The notes under the pieces are model-generated. The model saw only the letters and a list, made by a program, of their open reading frames with translations, made no database searches and was not told the origin of the DNA. This document shows, one piece after another, positions 44,944-54,688 of a DNA stretch of 64,000 nt. The stretch is from positions 2,170,001-2,234,000 of the forward strand of contig NZ_CP048751.1 in assembly GCF_011064825.1 (NCBI RefSeq), in the 5' to 3' direction. A program made the translations under genes and the position numbers. Every line of letters starts with the position of its first letter. The stretch's first letter is position 1. This DNA is from Brevundimonas mediterranea (GTDB lineage Bacteria > Pseudomonadota > Alphaproteobacteria > Caulobacterales > Caulobacteraceae).

Positions 44944-47580
44944 ATGCGATTGACTGGATCAGGATCCGACGGCGTGCATCGCCCTGATCGGGGCCCTGAT
45001 CGGGTCAGCCTGGACGCCGAGCGGATCGAGGCGGAGGTACTGGGGCTCGACGACAGCTCCGACCCCTTCGTCAATGCGGTCCGCGCGACCCGCATGCCCA
45101 TGGTCATCACCAATCCGCGCCGGCCCGACAATCCGGTCGTGTTTGCGAACGAGGCCTTCTGCCGCCTGACCGGCTACGCCCGCGAGGAGATCCTCGGACG
45201 CAACTGCCGCTTCCTGCAGGGGCCGGAGACCGATCCCGAAGCGGTCAGCCGCATTCGCGCCGCCGTCGATGCGGTCCGGCCGATCGAGATCGACATCCGC
45301 AATCACCGCAAGGACGGCGCGCCGTTCTGGAATCGCCTCCTTATGGCGCCGGTGTTCGACGGGAACGGCGTGCTGGCCTATTTCTTCGCCAGCCAGGTCG
45401 ATGTCACGATCGAACGCGAGCGGCTCGCAGGACTTCAGACGGACAAGGCCGCGCTGAAGGCCGAACTGGATGCGCGTGAGCGCGTGGATTACGAACGCGA
45501 CCGGGAACTGGATCTGGCCATGCGGGCCGGCGGGCTGGGAGCCTGGAGCGTCGATGTCCGAACCCGGACCCTTATGGCCTCCGACGCCTACAAGACCCTG
45601 ATGGGCTGGCCTGTCGAGACGCCCTTCACCTACGAAGATCGCCAGAAGATGATCCATCCCGACGACCGGGAGGCGGTGCGCGCGCAGAGCGATGCGACGA
45701 TCCAGGACGGCGCGGACTATCATATCACCCACCGCGTCATCACGCCCCTGGGCGGCGTGCGCTGGATGGAGGCCCGGGGGATACTGGTGTCGGACGCCGA
45801 GGGCGCTCCGCTGCGCATCTCGGGGGTCACGACCGACATCACCGATCGGGTGCGGTCCGAACGCCTGAGTTCGGCCATGGTGGAACTGTCGGACGTCCTG
45901 CGCGATCTCGAGGATCCCGAGGACATCACCTATGCCGCCGCCGAGATTCTGGGCCGGACGCTCGAGGTCAGCCGCGCCGGCTTCGGCATTGTGGACCAGG
46001 ACGGGGAAACCATCACCATAAGCCGCGACTGGAACGCGCCGGGCGTCGAGACCATCGCGGGCGTCCTGAACTTCCGGGACTATGGTTCCTACGTCGAGGA
46101 TCTGAAGCGGGGCGACACCGTCGCCTTCGCCGACGCGCGCGAGGATCCGCGCACACGCGAGACTGCGGCCGTGCTGGAAACCATCGCCGCCCGCGCCGTT
46201 ATCAACATGCCCCTGACGGAACAGGGAGGCATGGTCGCCCTGGCCTATCTGAACCACGCCTCCGTGCGCGCCTGGCAGGAGGACGAGATCCGGTTCCTCC
46301 GGGACGTCGGCGAACGCACCCTGGCGGCGCGGGAGCGTCGTCGGGCCGAGCGGCATCTGGCCAGGCTGGCGGCGTCGCTGGAGCGGACGGTGGAGCAGCG
46401 CACCGCCGAACTGATGGCCAGCGAGGCCGCGCTTCGCCAGTCGCAGAAGATGGAGGCCGTCGGCCAGCTGACCGGCGGCATAGCCCACGACTTCAACAAC
46501 CTGCTGACCGGCGTCAGCGGCAGTCTGGAGATCGTCGCCAAGCGTCTGGCCGAGGGGCGCGGCTCCGAGGTGGGACGGTTCATCGCGGCGGCCCAGGCGG
46601 CCGCCCAGCGGGCGACAGCCCTGACCCATCGTCTCCTGGCCTTTTCACGGCGTCAGACGCTGGAGCCCAAGGCCACGGACGTCGAGAGCCTGGCGCGCGG
46701 CATGGAGGATCTGATCCGACAGACCATGGGCCCGGCCATTCGGCTGGAAACCCGATATCAGGCTGGGACATGGCCGGTGCTGGTCGATCCGGGACAGCTG
46801 GAGAATGCGCTTCTCAACCTGTGCATCAACGCCCGCGACGCCATGCCCGACGGAGGGCGGCTGACCATCGAGACGGACAATTTCGTGCTGGATCGCGCAG
46901 AGGCTCCGGACTTCGGCCTGCCCAGCGGAGACTATGTCCGCCTCAGCGTCACCGATACCGGCGTCGGCATGAACGAGGAGGTCATCGCCCGGGCCTTCGA
47001 TCCCTTCTTCACCACCAAGCCGATCGGTCAGGGCACGGGCCTGGGGCTGTCGATGATCTATGGCTTCGTCCAGCAGTCCGGCGGCCAGGTCCGGATTCGG
47101 TCCGCGCCGGGGCAGGGCGCCGCCATCGGCCTCTATCTGCCGCGCCACCATGGCCAGGTCGAGCTCGGTCAGACGGTCGACGAACCCGCGCCGTCGGGCG
47201 CGCCGCGACGGCGCTACACCGTGCTGATCGTCGATGACGAGGCCACGATCCGCATGCTGGTGTCGGAAGGCCTGTCCGAACTCGGCTATGATTTCATCGA
47301 AGCCGAGGACGCGCGGGCGGGACTGGCGGTCCTGGGTTCGGGGCGGGTGATCGATCTCCTGATCACCGACGTCGGCTTGCCGGGCGGGATGAACGGCCGC
47401 CAGCTCGCGGACGCCGCGCGGGCGCGGCAGCCGGGGCTCAAGGTGTTGTTCATCACCGGCTATGCCGAGACGTCGGTCCTCAGCGGAGGCGATCTGGAGG
47501 CCGGCATGCGGATCCTGACCAAGCCGTTCGAACTGAAGCAACTGGCGCAGCGCGTGGAGACGATCCTCTCGGAGGACTGA
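44944..47580 (+). CDS. LOV-domain hybrid sensor histidine kinase (blue-light receptor)
   Basis: 878 residues with no membrane segment. A LOV domain (about 35-145) carries the flavin-adduct Cys88 in GRNCRFLQG, with N and Q contacts in [11 protein letters not shown] and FFASQVD. A PAS domain, a GAF domain, HisKA (His515 in [13 protein letters not shown]), HATPase ([23 protein letters not shown]) and a C-terminal receiver (Asp809 in [11 protein letters not shown]) follow. This is a photoreceptor kinase: light makes the Cys-flavin adduct and changes activity. It starts with ATG after AGGAAAGGT and ends convergent with the chemoreceptor gene. No output gene is adjacent. Confidence 0.92.
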   Translation: MRLTGSGSDGVHRPDRGPDRVSLDAERIEAEVLGLDDSSDPFVNAVRATRMPMVITNPRRPDNPVVFANEAFCRLTGYAREEILGRNCRFLQGPETDPEAVSRIRAAVDAVRPIEIDIRNHRKDGAPFWNRLLMAPVFDGNGVLAYFFASQVDVTIERERLAGLQTDKAALKAELDARERVDYERDRELDLAMRAGGLGAWSVDVRTRTLMASDAYKTLMGWPVETPFTYEDRQKMIHPDDREAVRAQSDATIQDGADYHITHRVITPLGGVRWMEARGILVSDAEGAPLRISGVTTDITDRVRSERLSSAMVELSDVLRDLEDPEDITYAAAEILGRTLEVSRAGFGIVDQDGETITISRDWNAPGVETIAGVLNFRDYGSYVEDLKRGDTVAFADAREDPRTRETAAVLETIAARAVINMPLTEQGGMVALAYLNHASVRAWQEDEIRFLRDVGERTLAARERRRAERHLARLAASLERTVEQRTAELMASEAALRQSQKMEAVGQLTGGIAHDFNNLLTGVSGSLEIVAKRLAEGRGSEVGRFIAAAQAAAQRATALTHRLLAFSRRQTLEPKATDVESLARGMEDLIRQTMGPAIRLETRYQAGTWPVLVDPGQLENALLNLCINARDAMPDGGRLTIETDNFVLDRAEAPDFGLPSGDYVRLSVTDTGVGMNEEVIARAFDPFFTTKPIGQGTGLGLSMIYGFVQQSGGQVRIRSAPGQGAAIGLYLPRHHGQVELGQTVDEPAPSGAPRRRYTVLIVDDEATIRMLVSEGLSELGYDFIEAEDARAGLAVLGSGRVIDLLITDVGLPGGMNGRQLADAARARQPGLKVLFITGYAETSVLSGGDLEAGMRILTKPFELKQLAQRVETILSED

Positions 47581-47610
47581 CCCGCGCGGGACGCGGCATG
47601 GTCCCCTGCG

Positions 47611-49206
47611 TCAGAATTCTTCCCATTCGTTCGCCGGGGCCGAAGTCGCCAGGGCGGCTGAACCGACCTGACGGAAGGCGCGTGCCGGGGCGCGGGGTGC
47701 GGGACGTTCCACCCGGCTTTCCGTCTGCTCCGTTCTCCGGCCGCCGTCCTGCGTGACCCGGAACCGGGTGACCAGAGACGCCAGCCTTTGCCCTTCCTGG
47801 GTCAGATTATGACTGGCGGCCGTCGACTCCTCGACCATGGCCGCGTTCTGTTGCGTGACCTGGTCCATCTGATTCACCGCCGTATTGACCTGGTGAAGGG
47901 CGGTCGACTGCTCCTGGGTGGAGGCCGTGATCTCGACCATCAGTTGGTCGATCTCCATCACGCGGCTGACGATGGAAGACAGGGCGTCGCCCGTCTCGCC
48001 GACCAGATCGACCCCGGACTTCACCTGGACCGAGGAGGCGGTGATCAGGGACTTGATCTCCTTGGCCGCGTCCGCAGAACGCTGGGCCAAGGCGCGCACT
48101 TCCGAAGCGACGACCGCAAAGCCACGACCGGCCTCCCCGGCGCGGGCGGCCTCGACGCCGGCGTTCAGGGCCAGAAGATTGGTCTGGAAGGCGATCTCGT
48201 CGATCACGCCGATGATCAGGCTGATCTTTTCGGCGGAGGTTTCGATCGCGCTCATGGCTTTGACGGCGCGTTCGACGATGTCCTTCGACTTTTCCGCGGC
48301 GACCCGCGAGGTCTCGACGACGGTCGCCGCCTGGGTCGCGCCCTCGGCGGTCTTCTTCACCGTGGCGGTTATCTGATCCAGGGCGGCGGCGGTTTCTTCC
48401 AGAGTGGCCGCCTGCTGCTCGGTGCGGCGAGACAGGTCGTCGGCGGCCTCGCTGATCTCTCCGGCGCCGGCCTGCATGGCTTCGGTATTGCCGGAAATTT
48501 CCGCCATGGCTGCGTCCAGTTGCGTCATGGCCGTATTGAAGTCGGCCTTCAGCCGGGCGTAGCTGCCGGGGAAATCCGCATGGATGCGTGTCGTCAGATC
48601 CCCCTCGGCCAGGGCGGTCAGGGCCTCGGCGGTGGCCTGAACGACCCGGATCTGTTCGGCCTCGGCCAGGGCGCGTTTCTCGTCCGCCTCCCGCCGTCCG
48701 TCCTCGGCGGCCTCGAGGTAAAGCGAGATGACGAAATCCATGTCCAGCAGGGCCGCCTTGACCACGCTGGCCAGGGCGGCGCCCAGGGCGTCGCCTTTGT
48801 CCTTGCGGCCGAATAGGCTGCGCTTGCCGGCGTCCGCCTTGACGATGGCCTTGATCAGCCCCTCCAGCACCAGGGCGTAGCCGCCGATGTACCAGCGCGG
48901 CTCCAGGCCGATCCGGGCGTGGGTCCGGCCGATTCGTCGGACGCCCTCGACATAGTCAGGGGTGAAGTCCCCCGATGCGATCAGGGACCAGTGTTTTGCC
49001 TGGGCGCTCTTGGCCCCGGAGATATGGGTCTCGCTGTTGAAGAAATGCGCGACATCGGGCGTCGCGCGCACCTGATCGTAGAAGGCGTCGAGGGTCTGGG
49101 ACAGGGCGGCCTCAACGACCGGACGCGTGTCGGCCAAAGCGGCGCGCGCCTCATCATCCAGCTTCAGGAACGCAAGCCGTTCCTGAAGATCCATATTTTC
49201 CGACAT
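47611..49206 (-). CDS. Globin-coupled methyl-accepting chemotaxis protein
   Basis: 531 residues. N-terminal protoglobin domain (1-170) with the proximal haem ligand His96 in RTHARIGLEPRWYIGGY, a HAMP-like linker, and a coiled-coil signalling domain with the conserved hairpin tip EIAFQTNLLALNAGVEAARAGEAGRGFAVVA. The C-terminus EWEEF resembles the CheR/CheB-binding pentapeptide. There are no membrane helices, so it is a soluble aerotaxis receptor. The start has GGAG seven bases upstream; an earlier in-frame start is less supported. Confidence 0.92.
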   Translation of the reverse strand: MSENMDLQERLAFLKLDDEARAALADTRPVVEAALSQTLDAFYDQVRATPDVAHFFNSETHISGAKSAQAKHWSLIASGDFTPDYVEGVRRIGRTHARIGLEPRWYIGGYALVLEGLIKAIVKADAGKRSLFGRKDKGDALGAALASVVKAALLDMDFVISLYLEAAEDGRREADEKRALAEAEQIRVVQATAEALTALAEGDLTTRIHADFPGSYARLKADFNTAMTQLDAAMAEISGNTEAMQAGAGEISEAADDLSRRTEQQAATLEETAAALDQITATVKKTAEGATQAATVVETSRVAAEKSKDIVERAVKAMSAIETSAEKISLIIGVIDEIAFQTNLLALNAGVEAARAGEAGRGFAVVASEVRALAQRSADAAKEIKSLITASSVQVKSGVDLVGETGDALSSIVSRVMEIDQLMVEITASTQEQSTALHQVNTAVNQMDQVTQQNAAMVEESTAASHNLTQEGQRLASLVTRFRVTQDGGRRTEQTESRVERPAPRAPARAFRQVGSAALATSAPANEWEEF

Positions 49207-49316
49207 CTTGGTACTCCAGACCTGGGAGCACAGTCTTGCATTAACCCTAAGCCATGGTTGAACATTGTTGGGGGTTGGAACAGTTCCGCGCTGCAACAAC
49301 AACCCCTGCGGGACGC

Positions 49317-49805
49317 TCAGGCAGCCTTTGATTTTGCGGATCGGGCGAGGGTTTCAGCTATGACTTCGAGAAGCGGGTTTACGACCCGCAGGGCTTCGGC
49401 GGCCTGGGGCGTGAGGGCTTCGGCGAGCCGGCCGTAATCCGCCCGCCGACGGTCCAGTCGTCGGCCGCCCGCCGCCGTGAGCGCCAGCATTGTCACGCGC
49501 CGATCGGTCGGGTGCGGCCTCCGGCTGACCAGATCGCCTTTGACGAGTGTGTCGACCAGGCGCGAGACCGTGCCCGCCGGCAGGCTGACCGAATCGGCCA
49601 GAGCGCATTGCCGCAAACCTCGACGTCCGGCGGCCTCGACGATCTGCAGCGCCTGAACAGCCGGTCCGGCCAAGTCGTCGTCGCTCAGAAGACGATCAAG
49701 CATCTGGTCCATCTGCTGGATCCGGGCGTCCAGACCGATCAGTGCGACTGCGTTCTCATCGACCGTAGTCAAACGTTCCGCTGTGATGATTCCACGATGG
49801 CCCAT
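49317..49805 (-). CDS. MarR-family transcriptional regulator
   Basis: 162 residues. The winged helix is clear: CALADSVSLPAGTVSRLVDTLVKGDLVSRRPHPTDRRVTMLALTAAGGRRL, with the DRR wing. It probably represses itself and a neighbour until a small phenolic or other ligand binds. A nested palindrome lies just upstream of its start. It is followed by the chemoreceptor gene, on the same strand, but a link is uncertain. Confidence 0.85.
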   Translation of the reverse strand: MGHRGIITAERLTTVDENAVALIGLDARIQQMDQMLDRLLSDDDLAGPAVQALQIVEAAGRRGLRQCALADSVSLPAGTVSRLVDTLVKGDLVSRRPHPTDRRVTMLALTAAGGRRLDRRRADYGRLAEALTPQAAEALRVVNPLLEVIAETLARSAKSKAA

Positions 49806-49831
49806 GGATCTGTTCTAATCCTGCTGATCCA

Positions 49832-49860
49832 ACTTTCAATAGGACTGAAAGTCCCTATTG
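49832..49860. promoter_or_regulatory. Candidate MarR operator, nested inverted repeats
   Basis: ACTTTCA-N7-TGAAAGT (49832-49852) overlaps CAATAGG-N10-CCTATTG (49837-49860). Both are perfect dyads and begin 27 bp upstream of the MarR start, where an autoregulatory operator would be expected. Confidence 0.5.
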
Positions 49861-49967
49861 CGGCGCACGCTCTGAGATTGAATGGCGCTCCCACGAATAC
49901 CGAAGATTTCTGAAAATCTGAGCGTCGGATCGTCGTGCGATCGAGCCTTGCACGGGGTTTGATACGA

Positions 49968-51209
49968 TCAACCGCGATGTCGATTGGCCTCTAGACTGTC
50001 GCATCCGTATTCATCCGCGTTGACGAACTGAGCGCGGACTCTGTCCCAGTCGTCAGTTTCGGCGACGCCCGGGTTCAACTTGGGGCGTTTGCGCGCCCCG
50101 GACGCGCCGCCTTGCGTGGAAAGGTCGTGGACATTGGCGTTCAGTGTGAACGCGAAGCCCGCGCCCCCAAGCGCGCTCGGGACAAGTTCTATGACGCCGC
50201 CATGCGCCTCTACGATCGTGCGGCAGATCGAGAGGCCCAGTCCCATTCCGCCCGACTTGCTGCTGACGAGGGGGTCGAAAAGCTTGCCGGCCATGTCCGC
50301 CGGCACGCCGGGACCGTTGTCGCTGACGAGAATCTGATAGCCCTGCGACGTCTGCCGTCCTGAGATCTCCACCCTGCGCGGGACGCCGTTCGGGGGCGCC
50401 TCCATGGCGTTTCGGGCCAGATTGAGGATGACTTGCTGAAGCTGAACGCGGTCGCAGTAGGTATAGGCGGCCGGGTCGATCCGGCTGGAGACTTCCGCCT
50501 TCGTTTCGCGGGCATGGCTGACGAGAATGGGCATGATCTCTTCGATCACCTCGGCGACCCGCTCGCGCGCCTGATAGCGCTTCTCGTGGATCATCAACGC
50601 GCGAAGACGCAGGATGATGTCGGCCGCGCGTTTCACCTGGGCTCGCGCCGCCGCCATGAGTTCGGGGGCGTTCGCCGTGTTCGGACCCGGCTTTTTCACG
50701 GCCGTCTCTGCGGCGGCCAGATAGTTGATGGCCGCAGACAGGGGCTGATTGACCTCGTGCGCCACCATGGAGGCCATTTCCCCCAACGAACTCAGTCGCC
50801 AGTTGTGAATGATCTGGAGCCTCACTTCCAGAAGTGCGGTTTCCGCCGTGACGGCGGTGGTCATGTCCTGAATGAAGAGAGTCACGAACTTGCCGTTGCG
50901 GGCGGAGAACCGCGCGGCCTGGACGTCGACGAAGGCGTGAACGCCGTCATGCCGCCGCGCCCGCCACAGAGGATCCTCCCCGGCGTTTCGGGCGCGCGCA
51001 TTGAGGTCTTCGACCCATGTCGGGGACTGCAGAGCCGCCCTGTCGAAACCCTCGATCAGATCGCTGATGGCGGCCGCGTTCGGCGGGGACAGAGGGCGGC
51101 CGAAAAACCGATCCGCCGTCGCGTTGGCGCAACAGACGAAACCCGCCTCGTCCAACGCGATGATCGCCATGGGCGCATCCGACAATATGCTCTCAGCAAA
51201 GGCCTCCAC
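49968..51209 (-). CDS. PAS sensor histidine kinase, FixL/NtrB-like
   Basis: 413 residues, soluble. PAS-like region (SILSDAPMAIIALDEAGFVCCANATADRFFG), HisKA with His in SMVAHEVNQPLSAAINYL, the HEVNQPL variant typical of FixL/NtrB kinases, then HATPase (LARNAMEAPPNG, DNGPGVP, GMGLGLSICRTIVEAHGG). The C-terminal 50 residues are an unusual hydrophilic tail. The start is GTG, with GGGAG seven bases upstream. No haem-binding His is recognised in the PAS domain, and no response regulator is adjacent, so the signal and partner are unknown. Confidence 0.82.
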   Translation of the reverse strand: MEAFAESILSDAPMAIIALDEAGFVCCANATADRFFGRPLSPPNAAAISDLIEGFDRAALQSPTWVEDLNARARNAGEDPLWRARRHDGVHAFVDVQAARFSARNGKFVTLFIQDMTTAVTAETALLEVRLQIIHNWRLSSLGEMASMVAHEVNQPLSAAINYLAAAETAVKKPGPNTANAPELMAAARAQVKRAADIILRLRALMIHEKRYQARERVAEVIEEIMPILVSHARETKAEVSSRIDPAAYTYCDRVQLQQVILNLARNAMEAPPNGVPRRVEISGRQTSQGYQILVSDNGPGVPADMAGKLFDPLVSSKSGGMGLGLSICRTIVEAHGGVIELVPSALGGAGFAFTLNANVHDLSTQGGASGARKRPKLNPGVAETDDWDRVRAQFVNADEYGCDSLEANRHRG

Positions 51210-51573
51210 TGGTCGTCTCCCACCCCGTTCGCCGTTGACGCCTCGCCTCTGTGGGGAGTTTCACGTCTCTTGTGGCGAATTTGACATAATTAAGTCTACT
51301 CAAATTGACCGGGGAAAGCAAAAATAAGACCTTAGTATTAGCCTGGGCTGATGACTTGACAGTCAATAGCACTGCGACGGGCGTGGTTGTTATTATGTAC
51401 AACCTGATTTCGATTATTAATGACTGTGTCCGGATTCGAACATTTCGGGTCCCGCAGCGGTGAGGCTGGGGTGGCGCCGTCAAGGGCTTTCATTTCGTCT
51501 TTGGGGCTGCAAGAGGCCGATCCTGCCTGCTATGACGGGGGCAATAGCAATAAGCACATAGGGAATCTCAGGT
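51210..51573. other. 364-bp AT-rich divergent spacer upstream of mmsA
   Basis: Spacer between the FixL-like kinase and mmsA, with no gene. The stretch about 51280-51420 is visibly richer in A+T than its surroundings and includes TTGAC-A-GTCAA (51356-51366), TTGACATAATTAAGTC and TTATTATGTACAACC, all compatible with promoters or operators. I do not assign any specific regulator. Confidence 0.5.
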
Positions 51574-53079
51574 ATGGTGCGCGACATTCGCCACTTCATC
51601 GACGGCGTGGCCTTCGATGGGGCCTCCGGCCGTTTCGGCGACGTCTTCGACCCCAATACGGGTCAGGTTCAGGCCCGCGTCCAACTGGCCACGACGGCCG
51701 AGGTCGATCGCGCCGTCCAGGCCGCTCAGAACGCCTTCGACGGCTGGGCCAGCACCAATCCCCAGCGCCGCGCCCGCGTCATGTTCGACTTCAAACGCCT
51801 GGTCGAGGCGCGGATGGACGAACTGGCCGAACTGCTCAGCAGCGAGCACGGCAAGGTCATCGCCGACTCCAGGGGCGACATCCAGCGCGGGCTGGAGGTG
51901 ATCGAGTTCGCCTGCGGCATCCCCCACGCGCTGAAGGGCGAATACACCCAAGGCGCCGGCCCCGGCATCGACGTCTATTCGATGCGCCAGCCGCTGGGCG
52001 TGGTGGCGGGCATCACGCCGTTCAACTTCCCCGGCATGATCCCGATGTGGATGTTCGGCGTGGCCATCGCGGTCGGCAACACCTTCGTGCTGAAGCCGTC
52101 GGAACGGGATCCGTCCCTGCCGGTGCGTCTGGCCGAACTGATGCTGGAGGCCGGGGCGCCCAATGGGGTGCTGAACGTGGTGCATGGCGACAAGACGGCG
52201 GTCGACGCCATCCTGACCCATCCGCTGGTCCACGCCATCAGCTTCGTCGGCTCGTCCGACATCGCCCACTATGTCTATCAGACCGGCGCCGCCAACCATA
52301 AGCGGGTCCAGGCCATGGGCGGGGCCAAGAACCACGGCATCGTCCTGCCCGACGCCGACATGGCCCAGGTGGTCAAGGACCTGACCGGCGCCGCCTTCGG
52401 CTCGGCCGGAGAACGGTGCATGGCCCTGCCGGTGGTCGTGCCGGTCGGCAAGAAGACCGCCGACGAACTGCGCGAGCGACTGGTCGCCGAAATCCCCAGC
52501 CTGAAGGTCGGCGTCTCCACCGATAGCGAGGCCCACTACGGTCCCGTCGTCACCCAGACCCACAAGGACCGCGTTCTGGGCTGGATCGAAAAAGGCGTGC
52601 AGGAAGGCGCCGAACTGGTCGTCGATGGCCGCGACTTCAGCCTGCAGGGGCACGAGAAGGGCTATTTCATCGGCCCGTCGCTGTTCGACCACGTGACGGC
52701 GGACATGTCGGCCTATCGCGAGGAAATCTTCGGCCCGGTGCTTCAGATCGTCCGCGCCGAGACCTTCGAGGAGGCGCTGGCCCTGCCGTCGAACCACCAG
52801 TACGGCAACGGCGTCGCCATCTTCACCCAGAACGGCCGTGCGGCCCGCGACTTCGCCGCCCGGGTCAACGTCGGCATGGTCGGCATCAATGTGCCGATCC
52901 CGGTGCCGGTCGCCTATCACACCTTCGGCGGCTGGAAGCGCTCGGCCTTCGGCGACATCAACCAGCACGGCATGGAGGGCGTCCGCTTCTGGACCAAGAC
53001 CAAGACCGTGACGGCGCGGTGGCCGGATTCGGCGCTGGAGCATTCGGACAGTTCGTTCGTCATCCCGACGATGCGCTGA
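51574..53079 (+). CDS. mmsA: CoA-acylating methylmalonate-semialdehyde dehydrogenase
   Basis: 501 residues, aldehyde dehydrogenase fold. FIDGVAFDGASGRFGDVFDP starts it; the catalytic Cys282 is in GSAGERCMALPV, with FNFPGMIPMWMFG, KPSERDPS and the C-terminal FGGWKRSAFGD typical of MmsA. It converts methylmalonate or malonate semialdehyde to propionyl- or acetyl-CoA with NAD+ in valine (and inositol) catabolism. It is the first gene of the valine cluster, separated from the next by a REP-like hairpin pair. Confidence 0.93.
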   Translation: MVRDIRHFIDGVAFDGASGRFGDVFDPNTGQVQARVQLATTAEVDRAVQAAQNAFDGWASTNPQRRARVMFDFKRLVEARMDELAELLSSEHGKVIADSRGDIQRGLEVIEFACGIPHALKGEYTQGAGPGIDVYSMRQPLGVVAGITPFNFPGMIPMWMFGVAIAVGNTFVLKPSERDPSLPVRLAELMLEAGAPNGVLNVVHGDKTAVDAILTHPLVHAISFVGSSDIAHYVYQTGAANHKRVQAMGGAKNHGIVLPDADMAQVVKDLTGAAFGSAGERCMALPVVVPVGKKTADELRERLVAEIPSLKVGVSTDSEAHYGPVVTQTHKDRVLGWIEKGVQEGAELVVDGRDFSLQGHEKGYFIGPSLFDHVTADMSAYREEIFGPVLQIVRAETFEEALALPSNHQYGNGVAIFTQNGRAARDFAARVNVGMVGINVPIPVPVAYHTFGGWKRSAFGDINQHGMEGVRFWTKTKTVTARWPDSALEHSDSSFVIPTMR

Positions 53080-53090
53080 CCTCAACTGCC

Positions 53091-53196
53091 GTCACCCTCG
53101 GGCTTGACCCGAGGGTCGGATTGTCCGCGGCTTGTGCGATGACGCGGACGCACAGACGCCTCCGCCTCCGATCCTCGGGTCAAGCCCGAGGATGAC
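53091..53196. repeat. Inverted pair of REP-like palindromes
   Basis: CCTCGGGCTTGACCCGAGG (53096-53114) and its exact reverse complement (53173-53191), flanked by GTCAC/GTCGGA and TCCGA/GATGAC. Each copy is itself a palindrome and the pair can form one large hairpin. Such paired intergenic units resemble REP/BIME elements; I recall this core as common in Caulobacter-like genomes, though that needs a search. It lies between mmsA and the acyl-CoA dehydrogenase gene and may be a transcript-stability or termination element. Confidence 0.75.
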
Positions 53197-53221
53197 GGGG
53201 AGGGGCGGGGAGTGACAAGAT

Positions 53222-54361
53222 ATGGACTTCGCCCTTACCGACGACCAGCGCGCCATTCAGGACGCGGCGCGCGCCTTCGCCGACGCCGAGCTGGCGCCCC
53301 ACTCCGCCCGCTGGGACGAGGAGAAGCACTTCCCCGTCGATGTGATGAAACAGGCGGCCGAGATGGGCTTCTGCGGCATCTATACCGGAGAGGAACACGG
53401 CGGCATGGCGCTGGGCCGGGTCGAGGCGGCCGTGATCTTCGAGGAGCTGTCGCGCGGCGACGTGGCGACGGCGGCCTTCATCTCGATCCACAATATGGCG
53501 ACCTGGATGATCGACCGGTTCGGATCGGACGCTCTGCGCGCCCGGTTCGTGCCCGATCTGGTCGGCATGGAGAAGATCGCCAGCTACTGCCTGACCGAGC
53601 CGGGCTCCGGCTCCGACGCGGCGGCGCTGCGGACCACGGCGGTGCGCGACGGCGACCACTATGTGCTGAACGGCTCCAAGGCCTTCATTTCCGGTGCGGG
53701 GACGAGCGACCTCTATGTCGTCATGGTCCGCACGGGCGGGGAGGGGGCAAAGGGAGTTTCCGCCCTTGTCGTCGAGGCCGGGACGCCCGGCCTGTCCTTC
53801 GGCGCCCAGGAGAGGAAGATGGGCTGGAACGCCCAGCCGACCGCCATCGTCCAGTTCGACGACTGCCGCGTGCCGGCCGCCAATCTGCTGGGCGAAGAGG
53901 GGGCGGGCTTCCGCTATGCGATGGCAGGCCTGGACGGCGGGCGGCTGAACATCGCCGCCTGTTCTCTGGGCGGCGCGCGTCTGGCGCTGGAAACGGCCCA
54001 GGATTACGTCGCCACCCGCAAACAGTTCGGTCGTCCGATCGGCGAGTTCCAGGCGCTCCAGTTCCGCCTGGCCGACATGGCGACCGATCTGGAGGCGGCG
54101 CGCCTGATGGTGCTGCGCGGGGCCTGGGCCATCGACACCGACCATCCGGAAAAGACGAAGTGGTGCGCTATGGCCAAGCGGCTGGCCACCGACGCCTGTT
54201 TCCAGATCGCCGACGAGGCGCTGCAGTTGCACGGCGGCTACGGCTATCTGAAGGACTATCCGCTGGAACGGATCGTGCGCGACCTGCGGGTCCACCGCAT
54301 CCTGGAGGGGACCAACGAGATCATGCGGGTGATCATCGCGCGGGAGATGGCGCGGGGATGA
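53222..54361 (+). CDS. Acyl-CoA dehydrogenase, probably isobutyryl-CoA type
   Basis: 379 residues, all three ACAD domains: MDFALTDDQRAIQDAARAFA, CLTEPGSGSDAAAL (FAD/substrate loop), and the C-terminal DYVATRKQFGRPIGEFQ...LHGGYGYLKDYPLERIVRDLRVHRILEGTNEIM, where Glu362 is the likely catalytic base. It oxidises a short branched acyl-CoA to the 2-enoyl-CoA, passing electrons to ETF. Position between mmsA and the 3-hydroxyisobutyryl-CoA hydrolase points to isobutyryl-CoA in valine breakdown; sequence alone does not fix this. Confidence 0.88.
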   Translation: MDFALTDDQRAIQDAARAFADAELAPHSARWDEEKHFPVDVMKQAAEMGFCGIYTGEEHGGMALGRVEAAVIFEELSRGDVATAAFISIHNMATWMIDRFGSDALRARFVPDLVGMEKIASYCLTEPGSGSDAAALRTTAVRDGDHYVLNGSKAFISGAGTSDLYVVMVRTGGEGAKGVSALVVEAGTPGLSFGAQERKMGWNAQPTAIVQFDDCRVPAANLLGEEGAGFRYAMAGLDGGRLNIAACSLGGARLALETAQDYVATRKQFGRPIGEFQALQFRLADMATDLEAARLMVLRGAWAIDTDHPEKTKWCAMAKRLATDACFQIADEALQLHGGYGYLKDYPLERIVRDLRVHRILEGTNEIMRVIIAREMARG

Positions 54362-54388
54362 TGGCGGTCGGCGCCGCGATCTGTTATT

Positions 54389-54408
54389 CTGACCAGAATT
54401 CTGATCAG
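54389..54408. promoter_or_regulatory. Palindromic operator of the toxin-antitoxin pair
   Basis: CTGACCAGAATTCTGATCAG is a near-perfect 20-bp palindrome centred on GAATTC, 10 bp before the antitoxin start. Type II antitoxins usually bind such a site to repress their own operon. Confidence 0.65.
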
Positions 54409-54418
54409 GATTTCGGCC

Positions 54419-54688
54419 ATGCGTTCCATCGGAGTTCTCGAAGCCAAGACGTCGCTGTCGTCCTTGCTGGACGAGGTCCAGACCTCGGGCGAGACCATCG
54501 TCATCACCCGGCACGGGCGACCGGTGGCGCGTCTGACGCCCGAGCCGCGTCGTCGCCGACTGTCCGGCGCCGAACTGGCCGCACGGTCTCAGGCCTTTAT
54601 GGCCGGGCAGGCGGCGGATGCCGATTGGGCGCGAATGAGCTGGGACGAGCTGAAGGCGATTGCGCGCGATGAAGACCCTGGTCGTTGA
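54419..54688 (+). CDS. Phd/YefM-type antitoxin (VapB partner)
   Basis: 89 residues. MRSIGVLEAKTSLSSLLDEV and IVITRHGRPVARLTPEP are the Phd/YefM N-terminal DNA-binding fold; the C-terminal DADWARMSWDELKAIARDED segment should wrap the toxin. It overlaps the toxin gene by 20 bp, and a palindromic operator lies just upstream. It neutralises and represses the PIN-domain toxin downstream. Confidence 0.9.
   Translation: MRSIGVLEAKTSLSSLLDEVQTSGETIVITRHGRPVARLTPEPRRRRLSGAELAARSQAFMAGQAADADWARMSWDELKAIARDEDPGR

Noticed and set aside
44606..44953. 115-codon frame in the spacer before the LOV gene
   Set aside because: No hydrophobic or domain pattern, no convincing ribosome-binding site and it overlaps the LOV start.
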